Origin: Pseudofrankia coriaricola
GTDB taxonomy: Bacteria > Actinomycetota > Actinomycetes > Frankiales > Frankiaceae
DNA: 38,487 bases
NCBI RefSeq assembly: GCF_001854805.1
Contig: NZ_MBLO01000055.1
Location: forward strand, 179-38,665
Reading direction: 5' to 3'
Positions 23,955 through 32,485 of the stretch are shown one piece after another. Position 1 is the stretch's first letter, and each line of letters begins with the position of its first letter. The translations under genes were made by a program, and so were the position numbers. Under the pieces are notes generated by a model. The model saw only the letters and a list, made by a program, of their open reading frames with translations, was not told the DNA's origin and made no database searches.

Positions 23955-24854
23955 TCAGCGGGGGCGCGCAAGCAGTTCCGCGATGTGCGCCTCGTTGACA
24001 TGAGGGCTGGTGCCAGCGGTACCGACGGCGCAGCCCGCGACGAGTACGGCGCGTTCCATCGCGTCGTCCGGGTCGCCGCCCGCGAGCCAGTAGTGCAGGA
24101 AGCCCGCGAACAGGGCGTCGCCAGCGCCCGTGGTGTCGGCCACCCCGTGCGGAGCGACAGCGCGGACCTGGCGGGCGGGACGTCCCCGGACGGCAAGCAG
24201 CGCACCGTCCGCCCCCAGCCCGACGACGACGATCCGTGCGCGAAAGCGTTCCAGTGCTGTCCGGGCGAAGACGGCCGGATCCGTGTCGAGCCGCTCGGCG
24301 GAGCAGAACAGGACGTCGGCGGCCTCGAGCCACGGCGCGCTGTAGGCGTCGTCGACTCCGGTGACGGTCTGGACGTCGACGGCGACCGGCACGCCTGCGG
24401 CCTTGGCGACCGTCAGGAGCGGACGGGCGAAACCAACGGTGGAGACGACGGCGAGCTGGGCACCGGCCACGAGCTCGGCGAACAATGCGGGCGGGTAGGT
24501 GGCGTCGGGGAGGTCCTTGAGGTCGGTGTGGACCTGCCGTGCGCCGCGCGGATCGACCAGCACGACGGAGGCCGGGGTACCCGCCACCGCCACGACCCCG
24601 GCCCCACCCAGGCCGGCACGCTTCAGCTCGGCGCGGACGAGGACACCAGCCGGGTCGGCGCCGACCAGCGTTGCCAGTACGACCGGGGATCCCAGCGTGC
24701 GCAACACGCGGGCGACGTTGAGCCCGACGCCCCCCGCCTCCAGTCGCAGTTGGTGTGGCAGATAGCGCACCGGCACATAGCGAAGCGGAAAGTCGTCCAC
24801 CGGCACCGTCTGCTGCACGTTGGCAACCCCGGCAACCACCACCGGACCCGTCAT
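23955..24854 (-). CDS. PfkB-family carbohydrate/nucleoside kinase
   Basis: This 299-residue protein has the ribokinase fold. The N-terminal glycine-rich substrate loop is LRLEAGGVGLNVARVLRTLG, and the C-terminal PfkB signature is DTTGAGDALFAGFLHYWL with catalytic base Asp246 and the GAGD anion hole. It phosphorylates a sugar or nucleoside with ATP in the cytoplasm; the substrate cannot be told. The ATG at 24854 is chosen because homology begins there, though the ribosome site is weak and the frame extends 95 codons further. It diverges from the GH15 gene about 230 bases away, so it may phosphorylate a sugar released by that enzyme (inference). Confidence 0.88.
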   Translation of the reverse strand: MTGPVVVAGVANVQQTVPVDDFPLRYVPVRYLPHQLRLEAGGVGLNVARVLRTLGSPVVLATLVGADPAGVLVRAELKRAGLGGAGVVAVAGTPASVVLVDPRGARQVHTDLKDLPDATYPPALFAELVAGAQLAVVSTVGFARPLLTVAKAAGVPVAVDVQTVTGVDDAYSAPWLEAADVLFCSAERLDTDPAVFARTALERFRARIVVVGLGADGALLAVRGRPARQVRAVAPHGVADTTGAGDALFAGFLHYWLAGGDPDDAMERAVLVAGCAVGTAGTSPHVNEAHIAELLARPR

Positions 24855-25082
24855 AGCCGTCACGTCTACCACGCGCGTCGCACCGCTCGAACCACCTGGC
24901 ACGCTTTGGGCACGCTGTACCCCGCAGCACACGTCGATGATCGTTCTAGCGTCGCGGTCAGTCGCGGACGACCACCATCTTGCCGCCGGCCTCGCCCTGG
25001 CGAAGCGGAGCGGCGCGCGGCGCGCGAAGCGGCGAACGGCGGCGGTCGTTACTGGCCCGGCCGCGTAGGGAAGGACAGGCCT

Positions 25083-26909
25083 ATGACCGGGCAGGACCGG
25101 TGGGCCGGGGGCCCGCGCTACCTGCCGATCGCCGACCACGGGCTGATCGGCGACCTGCGCACCGTCGCCCTGGTGGGCACCGACGGGACCATCGACTGGT
25201 ACTGCTGCCCGTCCTTCGACGCGCCCAGCGTCTTCGGCTCGATCCTCGACGCGGACCGGGGAGGGCGCTTCGAGCTGACGGCCGACGCGCCGGCGAGGTC
25301 AAAGCAGTTCTACTTCCCCGACACCAACGTCCTGATCACCCGGTTCTTCACCGAGGACGGCGTGGGCGAGGTCCAGGACTTCATGCCGATCATCGGCGAC
25401 GCGAGCGCGGTCGGCCGGCACCGGCTGATCCGCCGCGTGGTGTGCGTGCGCGGGTCCATCCCGATGCGTGCGCGGGTGGCCCCGCGGTTCGACTACGCCC
25501 GGCTGCCGCACACCGTCAGGACCGAGGGCGGCGCGACGCTGTTCGAGTCGGCGTCGCTCTCCCTCGCGCTGACCGCCACGGTGCCGCTCGACGGGGACGG
25601 CCGGGACGTGTGGACGATCTTCAAGCTGCTGGAGGGGGAGTCCGCGGTCTTCGCCCTCGACCGGGTGGGCGGTGACATCGCGCCGCGCGGGTGTCCCCAT
25701 GCCGAGGCCGAGCAGGAGTTCACCGCCACGGTGGCGTTCTGGCGCCGGTGGCTGGCCGCGTCCCGCTACCGGGGGCGGTGGCGGGAGATGGTGCACCGCT
25801 CCGCGCTGACCCTCAAGCTGCTCACCTACGCGCCGACCGGGGCGATCGTGGCGGCCCCGACGACCAGCCTGCCCGAGCAGATCGGCGGGGAGCGCAACTG
25901 GGACTACCGGTACGTGTGGGTCAGGGACGCGGGGTTCTGCGTCTACGCGCTGCTGCGGCTTGGGTTCACCGACGAGGCGCGGGCGTTCATGGACTTCCTG
26001 TCCGAGCGCGTCGCGCTGCGCGACAACTGCCCCCGCGGCCCGCTCCAGATCATGTACGGCATCGACGGCCGCGGTGAGCTGCCAGAAGATGAGCTGGGCC
26101 ATCTCAGCGGGTACCGGGACTCCGCCCCGGTCCGGGTCGGCAACGCCGCCGCCGACCAGCTCCAGCTGGACATCCACGGGGCGCTCCTCGACTCCGTCTA
26201 CCTCTACGACAAGTGGGGGGAGCCCATCTCCAGCGGCCTGTGGGACGAGGTCTGCGTCCTGGTGGACTGGGTCTGCGACCACTGGGACCAGCCCGATGAG
26301 GGCATCTGGGAGACCCGCGGCGGCCGCAAGAACTTCCTGTACTCGCGGCTGATGTGCTGGGTGGCGGTCGAGCGGGCGATCCGGATGGCGGCGCACCGCG
26401 GGCTGCCCGCCGACATCGTGCGCTGGCGGGGCTGCCGCGACGCGATCTACCGGCAGATCATGCGCCGCGGCTGGTCCGCCAACCGGCGGGCGTTCGTCCA
26501 GCACCTCGACGACGACGTCCTGGACGCCTCCGTGCTGATGATGCCGCTGGCGAAGTTCGTCTCGCCTACCGACCCGAAGTGGCTGTCCACGCTGGACGCG
26601 CTCGGCGAGGAGCTTGTGTCCGACTCGCTGGTCTACCGCTACGACCCCGAGGCGAGCCCGGACGGCGTGCGCGGCGAGGAGGGCACCTTCTCGATCTGCT
26701 CGTTCTGGTACGTCGAGGCGCTGACCCGGGCCGGGCGGCTCGACGAGGCGCGGCTCGCCTTCGAGAAGATGCTCACCTACGCCAACCACGTGGGCCTCTA
26801 CGCGGAGCAGATCAGCCGCGCCGGCGAGCAGCAGGGCAACTTCCCGCAGGCCTTCACCCATCTGTCGCTGATCAGCGCCGCGTTCAACCTGGACCGTGCC
26901 CTCGGCTGA
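25083..26909 (+). CDS. Glycoside hydrolase family 15 protein (glucoamylase/trehalase-like)
   Basis: This 608-residue protein matches bacterial GH15 enzymes throughout. The N-terminal beta domain carries PIADHGLIGDLRTVALVGTD, then GTIDWYCCPSFDAPSVFGSI. The alpha/alpha barrel contains GGERNWDYRYVWVRDAGF, the general acid Glu410 in DEGIWETRG and the probable base in GEEGTFSICSFWYVEAL (Glu532-Glu533). It releases glucose from alpha-glucans or splits trehalose; actinobacterial members close to this form include trehalases. There is no signal peptide, so it should be cytoplasmic. The ATG at 25083 follows GGGAAGGA. It diverges from the PfkB kinase and converges on the cholesterol-oxidase-like gene. 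Confidence 0.95.
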   Translation: MTGQDRWAGGPRYLPIADHGLIGDLRTVALVGTDGTIDWYCCPSFDAPSVFGSILDADRGGRFELTADAPARSKQFYFPDTNVLITRFFTEDGVGEVQDFMPIIGDASAVGRHRLIRRVVCVRGSIPMRARVAPRFDYARLPHTVRTEGGATLFESASLSLALTATVPLDGDGRDVWTIFKLLEGESAVFALDRVGGDIAPRGCPHAEAEQEFTATVAFWRRWLAASRYRGRWREMVHRSALTLKLLTYAPTGAIVAAPTTSLPEQIGGERNWDYRYVWVRDAGFCVYALLRLGFTDEARAFMDFLSERVALRDNCPRGPLQIMYGIDGRGELPEDELGHLSGYRDSAPVRVGNAAADQLQLDIHGALLDSVYLYDKWGEPISSGLWDEVCVLVDWVCDHWDQPDEGIWETRGGRKNFLYSRLMCWVAVERAIRMAAHRGLPADIVRWRGCRDAIYRQIMRRGWSANRRAFVQHLDDDVLDASVLMMPLAKFVSPTDPKWLSTLDALGEELVSDSLVYRYDPEASPDGVRGEEGTFSICSFWYVEALTRAGRLDEARLAFEKMLTYANHVGLYAEQISRAGEQQGNFPQAFTHLSLISAAFNLDRALG

Positions 26910-26995
26910 CGGGTCGTGCTCAGCCCGGTGTTCCACCTCTCGGCTCGACCGGCCGGACGAGGCTCCCTTCGAGGCCTCGCCTTCGTCCGCCGCGT

Positions 26996-27063
26996 CGGGG
27001 GTCAGGGCAGCTGGGTGGCCAGGGCAGCTCTGGGGTCAGGGCAGCTCGGGGGTCAGGGCAGCA
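26996..27063. repeat. Four tandem 17-bp repeats at the 3' end of the cholesterol-oxidase-like gene
   Basis: Four contiguous units of exactly 17 bases (26996-27012, 27013-27029, 27030-27046, 27047-27063) share GGGTCAGGGCAGC; only the second is altered in its middle (GGTGGCCAGGGCAGC). The last unit contains the stop codon (27053-27055) and last codons of the minus-strand gene, so the array looks like serial duplication of that gene end. Confidence 0.85.
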
Positions 27064-28822
27064 GGGTGTCCAGGAAGGCGTTGCTGAACACGCGGTGCGG
27101 GTCCAGGGCGGAGAGGATCGCCCGGGCCGCGTTCCAGTCGGCCCCGGCCGGGGCGCCGGCGGAGTAGCTCGCCGGGATCGCCGCGGCGAGCACCGCCGGG
27201 TCGGTCCACGGGCCGGCGTCGGTGTGCGCGAAGCGCTTCGACCATTCCGGCCGGACGGCGGCGTACGCCCCGGCGTAGTTACTACGCAGCCAGGTCTCCA
27301 GCTCCCGGTAGAACTGGTTCTGGTACGGGGTGCCGGGAACGCTCACCACGTCGACCCACACCACCGCGTCCCACTCCGGGTGGTCCGGCCGCGCCCGCAG
27401 CGGTGACAGCAGCGCCGGCCGCGCGCCGGGCACCTGCGAGTCGGCGGGATTGTCGAGGCCGGTGACGCGGAACTCCACCGGGGCGTTCATCGGGTACTGG
27501 CCGCGCGCCTGGTACTCGGCCAGCTTGCTCTTGTAGAAGGCATAGAACTCGGAGGCCACCCGCTGGATGTCCGCGCGCCGGGTGTGGATCGCGTGGCAGG
27601 TGGTCGTGATCCGCAGCGTGCTCGATTTGACGTAGGACAGCAGGTTCTTCGACCAGCCCCAGATGTCCCAGCTCGCCGTCGAGATCAGGCCGGCGCCGAC
27701 CAGGCTGATCTGGGTCTGCATCAGCGTCGGGGTCTGCGAGACGTCGCCGGTGATGATCTGTGCCAGGAGATCCGAGACCTCCTTCGGGATGATGTCGTTG
27801 AACGGGAAGTTGTACGGGCTGGTGACCTGCCGGGACAGCAGCGGCTTGTTCGGGCTCACCGTCCAGACCCGCAGCCAGGGGTTGGCCGTGAACGGGAACC
27901 AGATGCACACCACCCGGCCACTGGAGTTCACGTAGCTCGCGAAGGACTGGGCGCCGGCCGAGGCCGGGGGAGCGAACAGCGTGTCGGCGCTGACGTTGAA
28001 CCAGCTCTGGCAGCGCAGCCGCCGGTTCGGCCCCACCCGCAGCGTCGCCTCGGTGATGAACGCCCGGCCCAGGTGGACGAGCAGCGCGCCGGCCTCGGCG
28101 TCGCCGCGCTGGAAGGTGCGCAGCACGTAGCGGTTCTGGCCGGCGTCCCAGACCACGGCGGTCAGCGAGACCGCCAGGTTGCTCAGCGACCCGAAGGTAT
28201 GGCCGGCGGGGAGGGTCTCGCCCTGGGCGGCTATCCCGGTCCCGCGGCCGCCGACCGCCAGCACGCCGCCGATCGTGTTCTCGCCGATCGCGGGCGTCGC
28301 CGTCAGCCCGTAGCCGGCCGGTTCGAGCGCCGCCAGCACGGCGTCCACCGTGGCGCCGGGCTGGACGGTCACCGACGCCGGGCTGCCGGCGTGGACGGTG
28401 ATCGCGGTGAGGTGCGCGGTGGTGTCGACGAGCACGACGCCCGATGCGCCCGCCGGTACCACCAGTGGTGACCAGTTCAGCCGCGCGCCCCGCGGCCGTA
28501 ATCGCCAGCCGTTGGCATGCGCCCAGTTCGCCATGGTCACCACGTCGGCGGGCGTGGCGGGCGCGGCGGTCCACAGGTTGTCGACCTTGATCTCACCGGA
28601 CCAGTTCTGGAAGGCCTGCTGGTAGAGGGGAATCGACGACGGGAAGCCCGGGGGAGCGGGGGTGGCCGCCTCCGCGGGCGTCAGCCGGAAGGCGGGCGTC
28701 CACTGCAGCAGGCCGAACGCGGTCAGGCCCGCTCCCGCGATGACGGCCCGACGCGAGGCGTGAGCCCGATCAGGGTCCTCGTCCGGATGGTGCCGTGGTG
28801 CGGGGTCGTGATGACGAGTCAT
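27053..28822 (-). CDS. Class II (VAO-type) cholesterol oxidase-like flavoprotein, Tat-exported
   Basis: This 589-residue protein has a Tat signal (Arg24-Arg25, SRRAVIAG) and then the FAD-binding PCMH domain (PATPADVVTMANWAHANGWR, then GENTIGGVLAVGGRGTG). A long cholesterol-oxidase substrate-binding domain follows, with WFPFTANPWLRVWTVSPNKP, DIWGWSKNLLSYVKSSTLRI and the end segment DPHRVFSNAFLDTLLP. All of this closely follows the Brevibacterium sterolicum class II enzyme as I remember it. Such enzymes oxidise and isomerise 3-beta-hydroxysterols outside the cell. The known enzyme binds FAD covalently through a His in RGAMHGWTPL; here the same place reads RGARLNWSPL, with Leu115 for His, so FAD is probably held non-covalently. 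The ATG at 28822 follows GGAAGGGA. Confidence 0.88.
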   Translation of the reverse strand: MTRHHDPAPRHHPDEDPDRAHASRRAVIAGAGLTAFGLLQWTPAFRLTPAEAATPAPPGFPSSIPLYQQAFQNWSGEIKVDNLWTAAPATPADVVTMANWAHANGWRLRPRGARLNWSPLVVPAGASGVVLVDTTAHLTAITVHAGSPASVTVQPGATVDAVLAALEPAGYGLTATPAIGENTIGGVLAVGGRGTGIAAQGETLPAGHTFGSLSNLAVSLTAVVWDAGQNRYVLRTFQRGDAEAGALLVHLGRAFITEATLRVGPNRRLRCQSWFNVSADTLFAPPASAGAQSFASYVNSSGRVVCIWFPFTANPWLRVWTVSPNKPLLSRQVTSPYNFPFNDIIPKEVSDLLAQIITGDVSQTPTLMQTQISLVGAGLISTASWDIWGWSKNLLSYVKSSTLRITTTCHAIHTRRADIQRVASEFYAFYKSKLAEYQARGQYPMNAPVEFRVTGLDNPADSQVPGARPALLSPLRARPDHPEWDAVVWVDVVSVPGTPYQNQFYRELETWLRSNYAGAYAAVRPEWSKRFAHTDAGPWTDPAVLAAAIPASYSAGAPAGADWNAARAILSALDPHRVFSNAFLDTLLP

Positions 28823-29063
28823 GGTGTCCCTTCCGGGCTTGTCGGCGCCGTCTCACGGACCAGGCCCGCCGCCCACATCCGGCTGGGCACGGCGGCAGGC
28901 GCGAGCGGACGGGCGCCGGGACGCGGCGGGGCCACGTCCGAGCAGGGCCGTCGAACGGCTGGGAGGGCTGGGAGGGCTGGAGACGATCTGAGCGGTGACG
29001 GCTGGTGCCTCCGAGGGCTGCGATCGTCTCTCTTGGTTTGACTGGTTCAAATCTGATGGTTCG
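28823..29063. other. Intergenic region upstream of the oxidase gene
   Basis: No gene was recognised. It holds a duplicated GGGAGGGCT (about 28961-28978), a long-range inverted repeat (GAGACGATC at 28980-28988 and GATCGTCTC at 29022-29030), and TTTGA-CTGGT-TCAAA (29037-29051), a short palindrome in an AT-richer patch that may be an operator or promoter for the oxidase. Confidence 0.35.
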
Positions 29064-29756
29064 TCAGAAACGCTCGCCGCGAGGGAGATGATCTCGGACG
29101 TCCCTCGGGCCGTCAAGAGGATCCTTCGCGGATCGCGGATCATCGCTCATGTCCGAGTCTCGGAGTCCTCGGCCGGGCGTGGGCCGTCCTGCCGTGGAGG
29201 CGGGGATTCCGCTGACGCGTCCCGTGATCGGATGGCGGGTCGCTCTTGGCCTGCGATCATGCGTTACATGACGGTGACGCCGCGTCCTGGTCGAAGTCCC
29301 TGCGTCCAGACCCGAGACGCAAAAACCAGCTTGGTCTCTCGGCCTCAGGTGTCGTATGCCATCCGGGCTGCCCGGGTCCGGGCCCGGGTCGCTATCGGCT
29401 AGTTCCTGCGGCCCGGCGGCGGCTGCCACGACGATGAGCGCGAGGACGGTGACCGCCGCGGCGTCGCGGCGGCGGATCCGGGCGGCCAGGACGACCCGGG
29501 CGCCGAGGACGGTGACGGCGAGGGAACCGGCAAGGATGGCTTGGACCTGGTAGACGGCCAGAGTCCGCAGCGCTGCGACGGACGCGAGCCAGGCCAGCAG
29601 GTCGCAGCCGAGGCCTGCCAGATACAGCGGATGGCGCAGCGCCCGTAGCGTGTCGGGCGCGCGGCGGGCGCCTTCGGCTTGGGCGATCGAACCGGCGCCA
29701 TAGCTCACGGCGGCGGCCACGGCGAACGCGAGCGCCACGGCGTGTCCCGTGGTCAT
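29064..29756 (-). CDS. DMT/EamA-like membrane protein, truncated, with unrelated tail
   Basis: The first 118 of 230 residues form four hydrophobic segments with the pattern of drug/metabolite-transporter-like proteins: HAVALAFAVAAAVSYGAGSI, HPLYLAGLGCDLLAWLASVA, then YQVQAILAGSLAVTVLGARV. After residue 118 the sequence turns into a polar Arg/Asp-rich tail without membrane segments, whereas whole family members have 8-10 helices. The gene has therefore probably lost its second half, and the tail is read-through into non-coding DNA. The ATG at 29756 overlaps the stop of a small upstream frame (ATGA). Transport function is unlikely in this form. Confidence 0.5.
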   Translation of the reverse strand: MTTGHAVALAFAVAAAVSYGAGSIAQAEGARRAPDTLRALRHPLYLAGLGCDLLAWLASVAALRTLAVYQVQAILAGSLAVTVLGARVVLAARIRRRDAAAVTVLALIVVAAAAGPQELADSDPGPDPGSPDGIRHLRPRDQAGFCVSGLDAGTSTRTRRHRHVTHDRRPRATRHPITGRVSGIPASTAGRPTPGRGLRDSDMSDDPRSAKDPLDGPRDVRDHLPRGERF

Positions 29757-29875
29757 TGCGGACTGTCGGTCGTGCTGGCGGATCGGTGGCCTGGGGCCGG
29801 GTCACGTGCGTCGTCGTTCTCATCGGCGGTATTCGCGCCGTCGCCGACGTCCACGCCCAGTGCGTCCACTGTCAC
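29753..29875 (-). CDS. Small acidic ORF coupled to the truncated DMT-like gene
   Basis: From a GTG at 29875, preceded by AGAGGTGGGG, this frame encodes 40 residues rich in Asp and Ala (VDVGDGANTADENDDARDPA) and ends with a TGA that overlaps the next ATG. The frame stays open and coding-like upstream to about 30050 (LLAEARARRRNPVPGNPLTR), so it may be the 3' end of a larger gene cut by the response-regulator gene. No family is recognised. Confidence 0.33.
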   Translation of the reverse strand: MTVDALGVDVGDGANTADENDDARDPAPGHRSASTTDSPQ

Positions 29876-30048
29876 GCCCCCACCTCTGCCCTTGCCTCGC
29901 GTCAGCGGATTGCCGGGAACAGGATTCCGGCGGCGTGCTCTGGCCTCGGCTAGGAGCGTCGGCGCGCAACGGTATCGCCTTGCGTTCCGGTTGGAAGCGA
30001 CGGCGGTCGTCAGGTCGATATGGCCGGCCTGGCCGGCCGGGCGCCGTT

Positions 30049-30723
30049 TTAGGCATGCGGGTCAAGCCGGTATCCGGCGCCCCGGACAGTGAGAATGGTG
30101 GACCGGCCGAACGGCCGGTCGATCTTGTCGCGCAGATAGCGGACGTACACGTCCACCACGTTGGAGACACCGTCGTAGGAGAAGTCCCAGACGTGGTTGA
30201 TGATGTACGTCCGGCTCAGCGTCTGTCCGGGCCGGCGCATCAGTTCGTACAGCAACGCGAACTCCTTCGCCGACAGCGCGACATTCGACTGTCCGCGGTG
30301 GACGTTGCGGGTCGCCGGGTCGAGGACCAGATCACCGACGCGCAGTTCGGTCGGGCGCTCCATCGGGCCACGGCGGGTCAGCGCACGGACCCGGGCGAGG
30401 AGTTCCTGCAGGTCGAACGGTTTGGTGAGGTAGTCGTCGGCGCCGGCGTCCAGACCGTGGATCTTGTCCTGGACGCCGTCGCGGGCGGTGAGCATGAGGA
30501 CCGGTACCCAGCGTCCCTGCTCGCGGATCCGCCGGCAGACGTCGAACCCGTCCGGCGGCGGGATCATCGCGTCCAGCACCACCACGTCGTAGTCGGTCTC
30601 GGTGATGCTCCACACCGCGTCGGTGCCTGTAGCGACCGTGTCGACCGCATAGCCGGCTCGTTGTAGACCGCGGGTCAACATCGCGGCCATCGCGGTGTCG
30701 TCCTCGACGACGAGCAGCCTCAT
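30049..30723 (-). CDS. OmpR/PhoB-family response regulator
   Basis: This 224-residue protein has a complete receiver: acidic pocket Glu7-Asp8-Asp9, phospho-acceptor Asp51 (VVLDAMIP), Thr79 and Lys101 (LTKPF). A winged-helix DNA-binding domain follows (LSAKEFALLYELMRRPGQTL, then VDVYVRYLRDKI and TVRGAGYRL). It should be phosphorylated by the divergently encoded histidine kinase at 31012. TATTCT lies six bases before the ATG at 30723, so the transcript is probably leaderless, which supports this start over an ATG 47 codons upstream. It is similar in style to MprA/TcrA-type regulators. Targets are not evident. Confidence 0.95.
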   Translation of the reverse strand: MRLLVVEDDTAMAAMLTRGLQRAGYAVDTVATGTDAVWSITETDYDVVVLDAMIPPPDGFDVCRRIREQGRWVPVLMLTARDGVQDKIHGLDAGADDYLTKPFDLQELLARVRALTRRGPMERPTELRVGDLVLDPATRNVHRGQSNVALSAKEFALLYELMRRPGQTLSRTYIINHVWDFSYDGVSNVVDVYVRYLRDKIDRPFGRSTILTVRGAGYRLDPHA

Positions 30724-30729
30724 GTGCCG

Positions 30730-30735
30730 AGAATA
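30730..30735 (-). promoter_or_regulatory. -10 box of a leaderless promoter (response regulator)
   Basis: TATTCT on the minus strand is six bases from the ATG at 30723. The upstream sequence is AT-richer than its surroundings (AACAATCAAACC), but a clear -35 box is not visible. Confidence 0.5.
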
Positions 30736-31011
30736 GGTTTGATTGTTCGGTTGGTCGCATCCGTGCGTGGCACCTGCCGGGGCCGGCGTCGTCGACCGTG
30801 AGGCGGGAACTGTTGGCGTCGTCATGGCTACACCGTCAATCCGTGGTGCGTGTGTCCCCGGCATGGGTGAACAGTGACGCTGCCCGCCACCGCGTACAGA
30901 GCGCGCCGAGGCACGCGGCGGGTATGGCGCTCGGTGCGTGCGATCTGCTCAGGCATGACTGTCAGGATGGGCCGGAACGCATGAGAGGAACGTGAACGTG
31001 GGGGTGGTGCG

Positions 31012-32352
31012 GTGCGGCTGATGCGGCGGTCGGTGCGCACGCGGCTGCTGATGGCGTTCATCGCTGGCACCGTGATCGTGCTGGTCCTGGGTCTGTCGTT
31101 GCTCTACGTCGTCCTGGACCGGCAGCTGCGCGGCGCTCTCGACGCCGACTTGGCCGACCGCGCCGGTGACCTCGCGGTCAGTGTCCGGACCGGGGATCGC
31201 ACCGTCGTGTCCGGTGATCCGATGGCGCAGGTGTACGCCGCCGATGGCACGGTGGTGACCGGGTCGGCGGAGCTGGGCGGCCGGCGGCTGCTGGACGCCG
31301 AGCAGGTCCGCGCCGTCCACGACGCCGTCCTGGTGGGCCGGGACCTGCCACTGGGCTACCGTGGCGCGCCGCTGCGGGTCCGGCTGCGGTCCCAGCCGGT
31401 CGGCGCATCCGGGTTGGTGCTGACCGTCGGCGTCGCCGCGACCTCCGTGGAACGGGCCAGCGACCGGCAGTTCATGGTCCTGCTGCTGGCCGCCCCGCTG
31501 CTGATCGCGGCGCTCGCCGCGCTGGGCTGGATCCTGATCCGGGCCGCGCTGCGCCCGGTGGACGCGCTGACCCGCCAGGCGGCGGCGATCTCCAGTCTGG
31601 ACAGCACCCAACGGCTGCCGCCCGTTCACGGCGACGACGAGATCGCGCGCCTCGCGGCCACCCTGGACAGCATGCTCGCGCGGCTCGCGGTCGCGTTCAC
31701 CCGCGAACGCGCGTTCGTCGACGACGCCAGCCACGAGCTGCGGACCCCGATCGCGGTGCTGCGCGGCGAGATCGACCTGGCGCTGACCGCGCTCGACGAC
31801 CGTGGCGAGGTCGAACAGTCCCTGCTCGCTGCCCGTGGCCAGGTCGACCGGCTCACCCGGCTCACCGAGGACCTGCTGCTGCTGGCCCGCGAACGGGCCG
31901 GCTCCCTGGTCGTGCACCGCCAACCGGTCGACCTGACCGACCTGGCGCTCGCCGAGGCGGCCGCGCTCGGCCGGGTCACCGGCCTACGCATCGAGGTGCA
32001 CAGCGAGCCCGTGGTCGTTGAGGCGGACCCCGACCGGCTGCGCCAGGTGCTCACCAACCTCGCCGCCAACAGCGCCGCCGCCGGCGCGACCACGGCCGAC
32101 GTTCGGATCACCGCCGACCGGGACACCACTGCCGTCGCCTGGGCCGACGACGGGCCAGGCTTTCCACCCGACCTGGTGGACTCGGCCTTCGAACGGTTCG
32201 TCCGCGGCGACGCCGCCCGCACGACCACCGGCGCGGGGCTCGGCCTGTCCATCGTCCGGGCGATCGTGGTCGCGCACGGCGGCAGCGTCCAGGTGCGCAA
32301 CGGCGCCCCGCTCGGCGGCGCCGTCGTGACCGTCGGGCTCCCGCTGACCTAG
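31012..32352 (+). CDS. Sensor histidine kinase, partner of the divergent response regulator
   Basis: This 446-residue protein has two membrane helices (residues 12-34 and 154-178) flanking an extracytoplasmic sensor domain of about 120 residues, then a HAMP region. The dimerisation domain carries the H-box FVDDASHELRTPIAVLRGEI (His241), and the ATPase domain has an N-box (NLAANSAAAG), G1 DDGPGFP and G2 GAGLGLSIV. It is a complete EnvZ/MprB-style kinase. It diverges from the OmpR-type regulator with about 290 bases between, an unusual arrangement since such pairs are usually co-directional. The start is the GTG at 31012 or the ATG at 31021. Confidence 0.93.
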   Translation: MRLMRRSVRTRLLMAFIAGTVIVLVLGLSLLYVVLDRQLRGALDADLADRAGDLAVSVRTGDRTVVSGDPMAQVYAADGTVVTGSAELGGRRLLDAEQVRAVHDAVLVGRDLPLGYRGAPLRVRLRSQPVGASGLVLTVGVAATSVERASDRQFMVLLLAAPLLIAALAALGWILIRAALRPVDALTRQAAAISSLDSTQRLPPVHGDDEIARLAATLDSMLARLAVAFTRERAFVDDASHELRTPIAVLRGEIDLALTALDDRGEVEQSLLAARGQVDRLTRLTEDLLLLARERAGSLVVHRQPVDLTDLALAEAAALGRVTGLRIEVHSEPVVVEADPDRLRQVLTNLAANSAAAGATTADVRITADRDTTAVAWADDGPGFPPDLVDSAFERFVRGDAARTTTGAGLGLSIVRAIVVAHGGSVQVRNGAPLGGAVVTVGLPLT

Positions 32353-32485
32353 CTCCGTCCGAGGCCGCGATCCACGCCGTCCGCGCCCGCCGGCAGGTCA
32401 ACGCAGTTGATCCCTCGGTCTGGACCCGGGACGATGCGGGCGATCTCGGCCGTTCGCCCGTCCCGGGGAAGGTTCGGCTCGGACA

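Noticed and set aside
23937-25082. N-terminal extension of the GH15 enzyme by 382 codons
   Set aside because: The extension overlaps the PfkB kinase on the other strand and has no homology; the ATG at 25083 has a ribosome site and starts the GH15 pattern.
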